Made by a program: the position numbers and the translations under genes. The notes under the pieces were generated by a model, which saw nothing but the letters and a program-made list of their open reading frames with translations, was not told where the DNA came from and did no database searches. A stretch of 64,000 nt of DNA, from NCBI GenBank assembly GCA_022577435.1, contig JAKOON010000007.1, positions 14,168,426 through 14,232,425 of the forward strand. The letters are read 5' to 3'. Source of the DNA: Embiotoca jacksoni. Taxonomy: Eukaryota > Chordata > Actinopteri > Embiotocidae. Positions 49,101-60,610 of this stretch are shown piece by piece. How positions within the stretch are numbered: position 1 is the stretch's first letter; each line of letters begins with the position of its first letter.

Positions 49101-52100
49101 CATAACATCATATATCATAAAATCATGTATCATAACATCATATATCATTACATATATCATAACATCATGTATCATTACATCATATATCATTACATCATAT
49201 ATCATTACATCATATATCACAACATATATCATAACATCATATATCATTACATCATATATCACAACATATATCATAACATCATGTATCATTACATCATATA
49301 TCATTACATCATATATCACAACATATATCATAACATCATATATCATTACATCATATATCACAACATATATCATAACATCATGTATCATAACATCATATAT
49401 CATTACATCATATATCATTACATCATATATCACAACATACATCATAACATCATGTATAATAACATCATATATCAGCTCGTCTGTCACTTTCTTTGTAAAC
49501 GTAAACAAAACATCCATCTGTACACCAGGCCGAAGAAATACATGTTGGTTTCCTCTTTTCGTCGTTGTACCTCGACGCCCAAACAAATGCCAACAACATA
49601 TGACAATAATCACCTCTTTTTAGGCGGTTGTTTATGAAACACTTTTATAATCTAACAGTTAGGAAGCTCGTATTAGATCAACGTTAAGATGTGGATGCAC
49701 AGGTTGACTGACCCCTCTGTTGCACCTGTGTGTGGTGATCAGGTGGACTCCCACTATTGTCCAAGCTGCCTGGAGAACATGCCGTCTGCAGAGGCCAAGC
49801 TCAAAAAGAACAGGTGAGACGGGCAAAGGAAACGAGAAAGCTTCATATTCATACAGTACTCATCTCGGTTACTGCTGACTTCGTGTCTATCTGGTTGAAG
49901 GCCTTTCATTGATTTCTGATTCCCTGTGTGCTCGACTGTAGGTGTGCAAACTGCTTTGACTGCCCGTGCTGCATGCACACACTGTCCACTCGGGCCACAA
50001 ACATCCCAGCTCCTCTGCCTGATGATCCCACCAAGACCGCCATGAAGAAAGCCTATTATTTGGCCTGTGGCTTCTGCCGCTGGACCTCGAGGGATGTGGG
50101 AATGGCTGACAAATCAGTCGGTGGGTGCTGATATACAGTAATGTAGATATAGTTGTGAGGTCATATTTATTTCAAAAATATTTATGGCAGGAGTACTTAT
50201 AAGCGTTAGCAGTGCAAAGCCCTGCCTTTCTTGTCGTGTTCGTACCTTCAGCTCTTGAATACAGTTGTTTTGGGTCGTATTTGTTGTCTGTGACTGCGTT
50301 AACTCTGATGTTTTGTTGCATTTTGTTCACTGCAGCCAGCGGTGGATGGCAGGAGCCAGAGAACCCTCACACTCAGCGGGTATGTTTCCCCCCTGTTTCC
50401 CCCACATGTTTCCTGATCACGCATTACTTGCTTTTGAATAGATGTGTGTCTGTGAATAAATGACACCCGCACATTGACAGCCCAAGGCAAACGCAGACTA
50501 AGAAGCTGCACAGTTGGTTAGACGAGTGAATTTTAAAGGTGCCTTTCCATTTTTTTTAATGGAATTACCCGACTGATACACCAAATTATTTTTAAGTGTT
50601 TCTTTGGGTGTTTGTTATTTAAGATGATCATTATTCTGCACTTTTCAGCAAGGTTTTTTTTAATTAGACTAATTTAAAGTTTGTCAACCGCTTGTTGTCA
50701 TTGAAGGCATCATAATTGTCCCTGTAAACGCCTGCTGTATTATATTGTTACTTTAAAGGTCTTTCAATTTATACATTTAAAATCTCTACATATTGTTATA
50801 TTTTACAGTTCCTTTATAAATTGATAACTTTCCCTGTTTTATAAAGCAAAACATGAAGCACCAATGACCACTCTGTGGATGTTTTGATTTTGTTCCCTAC
50901 AGATCAACAAGTTGATTGAGTATTACCAGCAGCTGGCGCACCGAGAGAAGCAGGAGCGGGACAGGAAGAAGCTGGCCAGGAGACGACAGTGCATGCCCCT
51001 GGCGTTCTCGGTACTCTGCTCCCTCTGAGCCCAACAGTCACATTCAGCCGCTTCAAAAATGCCACACAGTACCTTCTTCTTTAACCTTTTAAAATGTCAA
51101 ACAGCTGTTGCCTCGCTGTTATTCGTGGTTATCAGCCATCAGAAGTTTTTGATATGTTCCACCTCAAAAACAATACCAGGGGTGAATTTAAATGATGTGC
51201 CACTGATGATCGGACATGATGAGCATACCTTTAGCCAAAGCAGGAGGGAATAATTAGCTCCATCTGCTGCTGTGTTTGATTTGGTGTGCAAGATTCACAC
51301 CATGTCCATACATTTGGGATGCTTTCAAAAAGTTCCCCGTCCACACTGAAATTGTAAAATAACAGCTGACTCTTTGAGTCTGAAAGGCCCAAATGCAGCA
51401 GAACATTTTCAAATATATTCACCCCGCTGTGGACATGGTCTTCATGCTTCTTTAACATGTGGCCACGTTGTTCACACCTCCTGCATTCTGCTTTTACAAT
51501 ATTTAACATCCATCAGTGCCAACCAGTCTCTCCTGCTGTGTATCGGCTCCTCTTGAGGCCGTCACGTCCTGCAGTTGTTTTCCATCACGGATGCATTTCT
51601 GTTGCTGTCGCATGTCACCAAATGCCACTAATGTTTTCTGCTAAATCGCTTTGGTTTCACCTTGTTCTTTATTCTCTCTTTGTTCCTTTGCTTATGCACT
51701 CTGATATTTTGGTTTTCCCCCCCTCCCAGCAACACACTATTCATGTGGTGGTGAGTTGTATTTTTCACAACTTGGGTAGTTTCGTCTTTAAAGTAGCACT
51801 GTCGTCTCTTTATCCCAGTTTCTGTTACTGAGTGACCTCACAAATCACATGAATGTCTCCTTGGGTAAAGGAGGCGGAGATGCACACAAGGGGGTCTTTA
51901 TGTCGGACAGAGGGAGAGAAGTAACAGAAGACTTTGTTGAAGTCTATGTAACCAGATCAAAATATGTTTTATCCTAATTAAGTCCTGAATCGCTCATCTG
52001 TCAAGGGTTCATTCTCTTCTTCTATTCTGGGCAGAAAGGCTCCTGTTTTCGTCTCTTACCACGGGCCAAATTAAACTCTTTCCACCTAATTTCTTGTTTA

Positions 52101-55100
52101 TGTGAATGTCAATTTTCTTTTCTTTTTGTATTCTTACAAGTTGTCATAAATTCCCCGTTTTGGTTAAGCCCTTTGAAAAATAGCTGTAGATTCATGTCAT
52201 AAATCTTCTTGAGGACCACCTTGATTTTCAGCAGACAGACTGCGTGATCGTGTTTTTCTTCTTCACTCAGGAAAAGTATGGCCTCGGTACCAGACTGCAG
52301 AGGCAGAGGTCTGGAGCTCCCATATCAAACCTGGCGGGCCTTTCGTGAGTTGTCTTTTGTCATATACTGTGAATCACTGCTGCTTTTGACTCCAACTATC
52401 GAATATTTTTTCCTTCTAAAACTTTTAAGTTCAAAATTAAAAGGACAGTGCTGGTTTTGGACGTTTCAAGCTCAGTAACTACACATCGTGCACATCCATA
52501 TTATGGTAACAGAGATGAATAGATTTCCTACAACCCTGCTGCCAGTGGCGTGATTCATTTCAGAGTGCCATGAAAATCAATTTGCAGAGCCTTGAAACTT
52601 GGTTTGAGATCCGCAGGTTATCCATCACAGCGAACAGTTTGTCACCTTTGCGTTTCCTCAAGTTGCATCATCACCTTGGAGTAATATAATTGTTAGCAGG
52701 GATCATTTTTAAATCTCTTTACCAGATTGCATTCAAGGACCCTGCTTAACATCTTCAAATTAATGATTGGTTGACAAAAGGCAGTGTGTTGACAAAGTGT
52801 CCCGTCACATCCAGCAGACAAGTGGAAAGCGGGCGAAAACGCCACAGAAAGAATGATGTGAATTTAGTTACCTCTCGTTTCAAAAGGTTTTCGTACGGTA
52901 GACAAGTCTAAAAAGTCTTGGATGCTAAAGTCTCTCTTTCTAACTTGTTACCAATGGGGCTGCACGATTAGTTGTATTAAAAACACGATCTCAATTTATG
53001 CGATTTCGTTTATCAATGACAACGATTCAGCTGCATCAAATCAAGCGCTCCTACTTTCTTCCTCAACAAATAACAACTTGGCATTACGTCGTGTTATGCA
53101 GAGCAGCAGAAACTGGTAGTAAAGAAAACAATCCCAGCAAGAGTGAGAGACGCTGACGAAAAGAAAATACACAGAAAGTGGGAGAAGACGAGAGACAAAA
53201 GTTGATTATTTGACTTTTAAGATTTATGAGGCTGCGGCATTTGAGCTAAAAACAAGAGCGTTCACTTTCTGTAGTCCAGATTTGATGAGCCGGTCCTCAG
53301 GCACCACTATCATATTTTTTTTGTTGCGCTTCCCCTCTGTATCAAATAAAGGACAGCAATAAATGTTTATATTCATAAAAAAAAAGAAGTTGAGAAAGAA
53401 TTGTGATTTTAATTACAAGCAGGAAAATCATGATTCTCATTTTACCCTGAATCATGCAGCTCTAATAACCATGTAACTTGATTATTAGCAGCTTAATGCT
53501 TCCAGAACCAGCTGTACTGTATGTCTTCCCTCTTTGATGTACAGTGTTTTAGTGTTTACATAAGATACATCATTAAAGAGTCACGGCAGATTGTTGAGCA
53601 GTTTTTTTTCTTAAATAGCCTTAAAGAGGGTGAGGACCAGAAGGAGATCAGCATCGAGATGGCCCAGGCCCTGGATGAGGTCGAGCCCCTGCCTGAGGAT
53701 TATTACACCAAACCCATTAGTTTACCGGAAGGTAAGATCTTTTCCTGAACTCACTGAACAACACTGTAACTTGTGTAGTTGAGGTTGAGTTTCATCTGTT
53801 TGCTCGTGTCCTCCCAGTGACCACACTGCGCCAGCGGCTTCTGCAGCCAGATTTCCAGCCTGCAGGAGCGTCGCAGCTCTACCCCAGACACAAGCACCTC
53901 CTGATGAAGCGCTCACTGCGCTGCAGGGTCAGCACCACCTCAGACTTTCACCGTTCTGGATCAATCAGTGCCTCTTTTTCTTTTTTAAACAGTTGACATT
54001 TCGATAACGATTTTTTATTTTTTATTTCCCTCCTTCAGAAATGTGAGCACAACCTGAGTAAGCCCGAGTTCAATCCTACTTCTATCAAGTTTAAGATTCA
54101 GCTGGTGGCTATGTGAGTACTGTCTTCAGATTCTCGACTAAACATGTGATTTGGTGATGACGCAGATCTTTTTTTATTAAGCATATCAAGTATAAATCAG
54201 CCTCATCCCAACGTAATTACATTAGATGGAAGTCGTAAAGTCTATTCTGTAACTTTAAGCACAAAATTAAATATGTTTTTTAGTTTTTAAATGAAAATAA
54301 CTAAATATTATATTTAAAACTGTCCTGGAAAATACATCCAATGTTAGACAGGATTTATCATAATCTTTTGGTTCATCAGTGTGTTTTTAACTGATGATGA
54401 TCTCAGTTGTTCAGAGATCAACGTTCAATGAATTGTGCTGAATACCGTGTTGAATGCTGTCAGTGTGTTTAGATGTTCGAGTGTGTTGATCGGCCTTTCG
54501 TCTCTTCCTCCAACAGGAGTTACATCCCTGAAGTGAGAATTATGTCCATTCCAAATCTCCGCTGCATGAAGGTCAGTGTGTGTACACTGATTTTGGCATG
54601 TTGAATATTTATTTTACATATTGCATTTGTTGTTCATAATCTTAACCACAATATTTTTTTTTTATTTTTATGTGTATAGGATGCTGTTAAAACCAAGCAA
54701 GCAGTTGAATTACCATGACAACCACATCAACATGACTCGACAGACAGCCTTTCAAACATACAACACCAAACAATAACACATGATTAACAAGTAAAAGCAA
54801 TATAATAGAAAATACATATAGAACATGTTATATCAATAATTTAAACTTGTTTTTTTCAAACACACCTAAACAGGACAAAATGTCCTGTAAATGTCCGGGT
54901 CCCAGGACGTTCACAGAGGTCTTAAGACAGGACTACTCTTGCAGCGCTCATCTTATAACTGACTTAAAACTACCTGGAAAGGTGCTTGACTTTAAACAGT
55001 GTTTCCCCACTCTGTGTATTTAGGAGAGCCAGGTGCTGCTGACTCTGACTAACCCAGTGGAGAACATCACCCACGTCACACTGACCGCATGTGAGGGCGA

Positions 55101-57987
55101 AGATCCCGACGACATCAACAGCACCGCCAAGGTACGTTTCTATACTCTCTACTGACGTCTACACAGGACCAAACATTCGTGTTTGTCATTTCTTTAACGA
55201 GACCTACGTTGCGTCAGTCAGTATTGAAGAACACACAACTCTGCAGCTCTACTGAGGCGTTCAAGCTGTTAGAGGTCTTTGTTTTATGTTTATGGTTTGT
55301 TGACTGCACAGTTCAGTTTCACCGCTCATCACCAACAGCCTTTTTCAGAAAGTATCACATCTGAACATCTGACTGTGACTTAAATTCACCCGGTGGTCGG
55401 AAACATCACACTGATGGAGTGATAATGTTGCCCTGTGTTTGAGACACACACAATTAAATGCTAAACTGTTCCAAATACAAACGTATAAGGAGATAATACT
55501 GAATGTCTGGCAGTGCGTCTGTCGGCCTGTTTTTAAGGTTCTTTCTGTGGCCGAATGGCTTCATAACATCATATCAGAACAGGACACAGTCAGGGCCTTG
55601 TGCCCTGTCTTAAGCGCTACGTATTATATCAATCTTAAATCAGTGCAGGCTGGTCGACTCTTTTTTTTTTTTTCCTCGCTTTTCCTCCCCTCAAAAATGT
55701 GTTTTTCTTCTTGTTCGTACAGTTGAGTGTTTGAGCTTCACCGAGCAGAATGATGTTTGTGCAGAATTGAAAACTAGGAGGCTGTTTTCTCATTCAACTG
55801 CTGAGGTCAAGTCAGGTTATTTATATTACACGTCTATATAAGTTGACCAAAGTGCTGCCCAACATTAAACAGAAGAAGTTAGCAACAATATTAAGCCCAA
55901 AAAACACACAAATAATCACAGAATTAATCATGAAAAACACGTTTCTCTGCTCATTGAAAACCTGTCTCGGAGCGGCGGCCTGCGAACATCACAAACAGTT
56001 TGGAAGCCATTCTTGGGTCAAATGTTCGACTCGCGCAGGTGCGATATGGAAACTTGAGACCTCCATTGCAAAAAAATTGAGAATAGGCTTCATAGATAAC
56101 TAAGAGACATCCTGCGTCCATCAGTAAAACTTTGGAGATGAAATATATTTGCATATTCATCGACTCTGGCATTTTTAATGCGGGACAAGGAGTAGATATC
56201 TTCTTAAGGACTTTTATAACGTATACGATGGCACAAAGCTGCTGCAGTTCAAAGCAAATGTAATGATACAGAATCAAATACTTAAAAAAAAAAAATACCC
56301 GAATAAGGGAGATGGGAGCTCCGGCCAGAACGAACAAAATAGGTGGAAGACCTTGAACCACACCGCGCAGTGAGCTGTTAGATTTGGCCGTTCTTCCCTA
56401 AAATGAAGCAGATCATCAAAACTTAATAAAACCAAAACTGAAAACAGGTCTGCTGGTGACTCAACTCCGCTAAGAACGACACAGGAACGAGGTCGGTGCT
56501 GGTGGAGAGAGCCCGCCGCTTCTCCTCTTCTGGCTTCATATACAAGCAGGTGACTTTTCTCAGCCAATCAGCGCTGAAGCAAACAGGAGAGTTGGAGATC
56601 GCAGGACAATCACAGTAGATTAGAGGCACCGAGACACCAGCATCGAAACCACCCCAGACACAAAGGATTCGCTGCCTTCAAAAACAAGCTGTGAGCTTGT
56701 GGATACGACATGGGAAGTCAGGTCCTCGGTACGCTTGCCGTTCGAGCCGTTACGTTTTAAGAATACCGCTGCCGGCCAACGGCAACATGGACGCCGACAT
56801 ACTCCCGGTACAGATGCAACCGAGCCTAAATATTTAGCGAGCCGGCAGGCGGGTAACATCCTGCGGGAAATGTAAAGGCAAATGACAGAAAAGACGATGC
56901 TGTCGGAACATCGACTTTTCCTCAGAGGTTTTTATTAAGTTACGAAGAAAAACCCGAAACAACAACATGTATAATGTATTAACTTCTCATCAGCAAGGAA
57001 TAAACTTCCACAGCTATCGCCATTTCTGAAAATGTCAAGCAAACACATCACGACTCACGAACTTTCTGAGCTTTCCGAAAATGTCTGAGGTTGTCAGCAC
57101 CACAGGAGGGAAGTCTTCACATAGACTCTTCTAACACGAATCCATTTGAAGGCAGCAATTATTCAAAGTGGAGTATTTTATATACGTCTTAAAACATGTC
57201 TGGAGGGGATCGTTCAGAAACCGCCCCCACCCCCCCACCCCCCTCATGGTATCATCACGCTGTCTGTTGGCTGTCACATGCTCAGCTGAGGGTGCCATGT
57301 TCCTGTAGCAGAACGGCCGGCTGAGCCGCCTGCTGCCAGCAGCCGCTCCGAGGCGCTCAGCGACTACAGGCTGTTTGTCTTGGCCTCTTCAGTGATGAAG
57401 TCATGGGCCAGCCTGGGTAAGGAAGAGCTCCTGGCCAAAACAGAGCGTCTTCATGTCCCATTTCCATTCACATTATGGCCCAACAGAGTGTGCAGTCCTG
57501 TCTTTCTGCTTGATCTGATATTCAAACACCTGGAGGGCAGCGTGAACCGGGTCAAGCCACGCTCGGTTGAGTTTATTGGCCTGCTCTCATGGCTGGGTTC
57601 ACTCACCTCTCAGCCTCATCCTGCAGAGGACAAGAGTTCCTTATCTGTCAGTGTTCATCTGTACATCCTGCGGATCTGTTGAAACCTGCACGGATACATT
57701 CATTTTACGAGGAAGTGGGACTCGAATCAGAATTGTTTCACACCCGAGGGAGACATGACTGATGATGCAGCAGTTCAAACACCTTTTATATGACTGAGGT
57801 GAAATTAATAGTTTGGAACTGGTGAAGTTACATTTCATAACTATCATTATTTTGCAATGAAGTTATCTTAAGTTTGATATAATTCTACAGTTTGTCAGAG
57901 TGCTACAGTAAACAAGGTGCAGACAAAACATTTCAGGGCTGTTTGGGTCGCGTGAGCAGCACTGTGACGTGTACGTAGCAGAGAGAT

Positions 57988-58030
<43 letters not shown>

Positions 58031-59306
58031 TATGTTATAACCATCGCAAGTGTTCCAAGTTACTTCACTTGAGTTACAGGCGTTTTTGTGACGACTAATC
58101 CGGGCAAATCTTGATTTAACCGTGGAAGTGATCAGAGGCCGCACATCAAATTTCGTGTTAGTTTTGGGAATTCAGCAACAGAGACCTTTGAAACGCTTCA
58201 GAAAGCCGACGGCAACGAAGCAACGAGCTGCACGAGGTGTCCCGAGTGGCGACCGCGTTTCCAGGTGCAGAACGTCGCCGTCCAACACCGAACACGGCGC
58301 ATCGCATCGGGGCAGAAGTGCAACCGGGTTGGTTTTCTCCGACATCCGTTGGGTTTGTGCGCCGTGAATTCGTCCTCCGGGGTCAGACTGTCGACGCCGA
58401 GTTCAACCGTGACATTGTGGCATTTTGTTTTTCGAGCAAAACAACGCGGCCACTCAGTGCAGGTTTCACGCCTGTGAAAGCGCCGTCATCGTCCCCAAAA
58501 CGTTGTGTGCTGTCCGCTGTTGTTTCAGGTCCACGGTGAAATCACCGATGTTCCGCGACCAGTGGTCATAAAACCTTGTCTGACGCGGGAGTTGACGTTG
58601 ATTAAACAACGTCACTTCAGATACTTACTTACGAATTTGAAAGCGTCCTCCTGCTCTGTTCGGTCGCAATGCTGCACTCCGTTCATTCGTAACACGAACA
58701 GCCTTTGAACTAAAGCCATGTTGAGAAATGCCATGTAAATTTGAACTTCTTTTTCTTTCCCTAAACACGTGTGATTTTACATAAAGAGGCTCTTTTAAAA
58801 TCTTGCCAGCTGATCACACGGTCTGAAAGGTTCAAAGTCACTGATCGTTGGAACTGCTTTTTGTTTTTGTTTGTCAGGTGATTGTTCCCAGCAAAGAGCT
58901 GATCTTGGCAGGAAAGGATGCTGCTGCTGAGTATGATGAACTGGCTGAACCTCAGGACTTCCAGGATGACCCAGAGTAAGTGAACACACACACACACACA
59001 CACAGATATATATATATATATATATGAAAAGTAATAATAGTGTGAGATAACTCTGAACCCCATCTCTTTCTCTTTCCTTTCCACAGTGTTGTTGCCTTCA
59101 GGAAATCCAACAAGATTGGGTTCTTCATCAAAGTGATCCCACAGAAAGAGGAGGACGCGGACGTCACCGTTTCATTTAAGATCCGACACGACTTTCGCAA
59201 CCTCGCAGCTCCCATCCGGCCGAGCGATGAGGGCGGAGAACCCGCTGCAGAAGCCATTTGGCTGACGCACCACGTGGAGCTACGTCTGGGGCCACTCGCT
59301 CCCTGA
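46198..59306 (+). CDS. dctn4: Dynactin subunit 4 (p62)
   Basis: Subunit of the dynactin pointed-end complex, which links dynein to cargo. Constitutive coding exons: 46198-46332, 49743-49813, 49942-50120, 50336-50379, 50903-51010, 52271-52344, 53619-53731, 53818-53927, 54039-54112, 54517-54571, 55024-55131, 58878-58975, 59087-59306. The sum is 1389 nt, giving 462 residues (human 460). Adding the 21-nt exon 51730-51750 gives 469 (human 467). All introns are GT-AG and all phases close. The N-terminus has Cys pairs of a zinc-binding, RING-like domain (FCRYC, YCPSCL, RCANCFDCPCC, ACGFC) and a later CRKC. Conserved blocks include KKAYYLACGFCRWTSRDVGM, KLIEYYQQLA, DEVEPLPEDYYTKP and DAAAEYDELAEPQDFQDDP. 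Intron 1 holds a 2.7-kb satellite; intron 11 is 3.7 kb with CpG-rich patches. Confidence 0.97.
46798..49473. repeat. 2.7-kb minisatellite of 15-bp AT-rich units in dctn4 intron 1
   Basis: About 178 units of the type ATAACATYATATATY (15 bp). Two positions toggle T/C. In the right-hand part AAC is often replaced by AAA or TTAC, and shorter 12-bp-like units occur. The left block (to about 47640) is mostly CATTATATATY; the rest is mostly CATCATATATC. Because 15 is a multiple of 3, open frames of 120-390 codons appear on both strands; they are not genes. The array starts about 465 bp after exon 1 and ends about 270 bp before exon 2. Confidence 0.97.
51730..51750 (+). CDS. dctn4: dctn4 alternative 21-nt microexon (QHTIHVV)
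   Basis: It is flanked by CCCTCCCAG before and GTGAGT after, in frame (phase 0) between the exons ending at 51010 and starting at 52271. It encodes QHTIHVV. Human DCTN4 isoforms of 460 and 467 residues differ by seven residues, and I recall the same peptide as the insert. The exon has no overlap with other coding sequence, and its peptide is exact. Confidence 0.8.
52956..53464. mobile_element. Degenerate hAT-like MITE in dctn4 intron 6
   Basis: The left end reads GGGGCTGCACGATTA and the right end AATCATGCAGCTCT, an inverted repeat in which one CpG has decayed to TG/CA. The GGGCTGCACGATT terminus is familiar from abundant non-autonomous fish DNA transposons. The interior has no long frame. 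A target duplication could not be confirmed. Confidence 0.5.
55132..58877 (+). other. dctn4 intron 11: 3.7 kb with CpG-dense islands, a low-complexity (AAT)n and no recognised gene
   Basis: Most of this intron is ordinary AT-rich DNA. Two patches, about 56300-56900 and 58120-58650, are markedly richer in CpG. Open frames there are overlapping and unlike known proteins. I looked for a small integral membrane protein gene of the SMIM3 type, which neighbours DCTN4 in human, and did not see it. Confidence 0.5.
57990..58028. repeat. (AAT)n microsatellite
   Basis: About 13 perfect AAT trinucleotides in dctn4 intron 11. Confidence 0.95.
58983..59026. repeat. (CA)n(TA)n microsatellite in dctn4 intron 12
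   Basis: About 20 bp of CA are followed by GATATATA-type dinucleotides, just after the donor at 58976. The intron is only 111 bp long, so the repeat makes up over a third of it. Confidence 0.9.
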
Positions 59307-60088
59307 ACACAAACACTGCGTTCATCGGTGTTGGGCTCTTGGAACCAATCTTCTTTAAACCGTTTTATTCATTTAATTTAAACCTGATTTCTGATTCAGC
59401 TCATTGAACTGTAAGAACAATCTGAGATCTAGTTATCTTTCAGATTTAGTTTTTCTTCTGTTTGTTTGAGCTAAATTTGCATCAACAGATACTTTGTGGA
59501 GAATAACAGTAACTGCATTATGGCAGAGCTCCCGACGCTGCCCAGTTTATAAAACTGTATTAAAACATGGCTCACTACAGACGGACTGATAAGTGCACCA
59601 CGTTTGATTCTTTTAGTTTTAATGTTGCTAAATGCAGGACCAAAAGACGTGCTGTATTTCACTACATCCTCCTGTTTCTCAGCTTAAACACTATACCATA
59701 TCAGTAAGAAGCAGTTTCAGTGTGTGGTCACGTACAGGAAACAGAACCATCTATGTACAAAAAAACCCACTTATTTTAGAAGATGCCACATATTTGCTGT
59801 CGCTGGATTGTGACAAAGGATTTCTCACTGTGGTAAATACAGTAAATACTTTTCTTAGATGGCAGAGCAACTCCTAGAGTCATTGTGTGTCATTAAATCA
59901 GCTGTCAGTTGTTTTGTGGATAATTTGTCTTTACTGTCTGTAGAAAATTGCAGTTTATGTTCAAAGGAGAGTGAGTGTTTTTACATTAATAGAGGTACAA
60001 AGATTGGAGAGAAAAATGAGCCGATGAGCAGAATCAGAAATCAGAACTGAGAACAATCTGAAACAATCCGAACGAGTCCCAGTGGTGC

Positions 60089-60129
<41 letters not shown>

Positions 60130-60610
60130 ACAAACACATACCTGCTTCTAGCTTATGTATCCTCGTCAACATAATTTTCTGCAGACAATAGTGTAATAAC
60201 TTGCATGCTTCGACTACAATATCGCTCACGTTAGACAATATCATCACAATTACTGATTCTGTACTGTTTTCTTCACCCAAGGGTTGTTCTTGGGCAGAAG
60301 ATGAAACCTACCCCTTATTTTACTATTGTCTGAAGTCATCAGTAACTATTGGCACTATGAAGAGGATGTAGAAGAAGCTCTGTAAATTACATGAAGTGCT
60401 TGTCATTTACATGTGGGTTTTTTTCCTGATTTGAAAACTGACCCGTTTGGTTCGTAGACGTCGCTGACCTACCTGTCTGTGTGTATCGTAAGCTGCTGTC
60501 ATTTTTTTTTAGTCTCCAGTGTGAACACAGTAAAAAAGAAAAACAGAGCCTTACATCAGTTAACCATCTGTACTGGCTAATAAAATAATGCCATACTGTA
60601 ACACAACTCG
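59307..60610 (+). other. dctn4: dctn4 3' UTR (about 1.3 kb) with poly(A) signal
   Basis: Non-coding sequence after the TGA, with a (CA)n at 60089-60122. A canonical AATAAA lies at 60579-60584. Earlier variants cannot be excluded, so the UTR could be shorter. Confidence 0.55.

Noticed and set aside
48442..49637. 393-codon and 275-codon open frames on opposite strands
   Set aside because: Same minisatellite; period-five peptides with no protein family features, located between dctn4 exons 1 and 2.
55132..58877. SMIM3-like small membrane protein gene expected next to DCTN4 from human synteny
   Set aside because: No frame in this interval or in the right-hand spacer has a matching single transmembrane segment.
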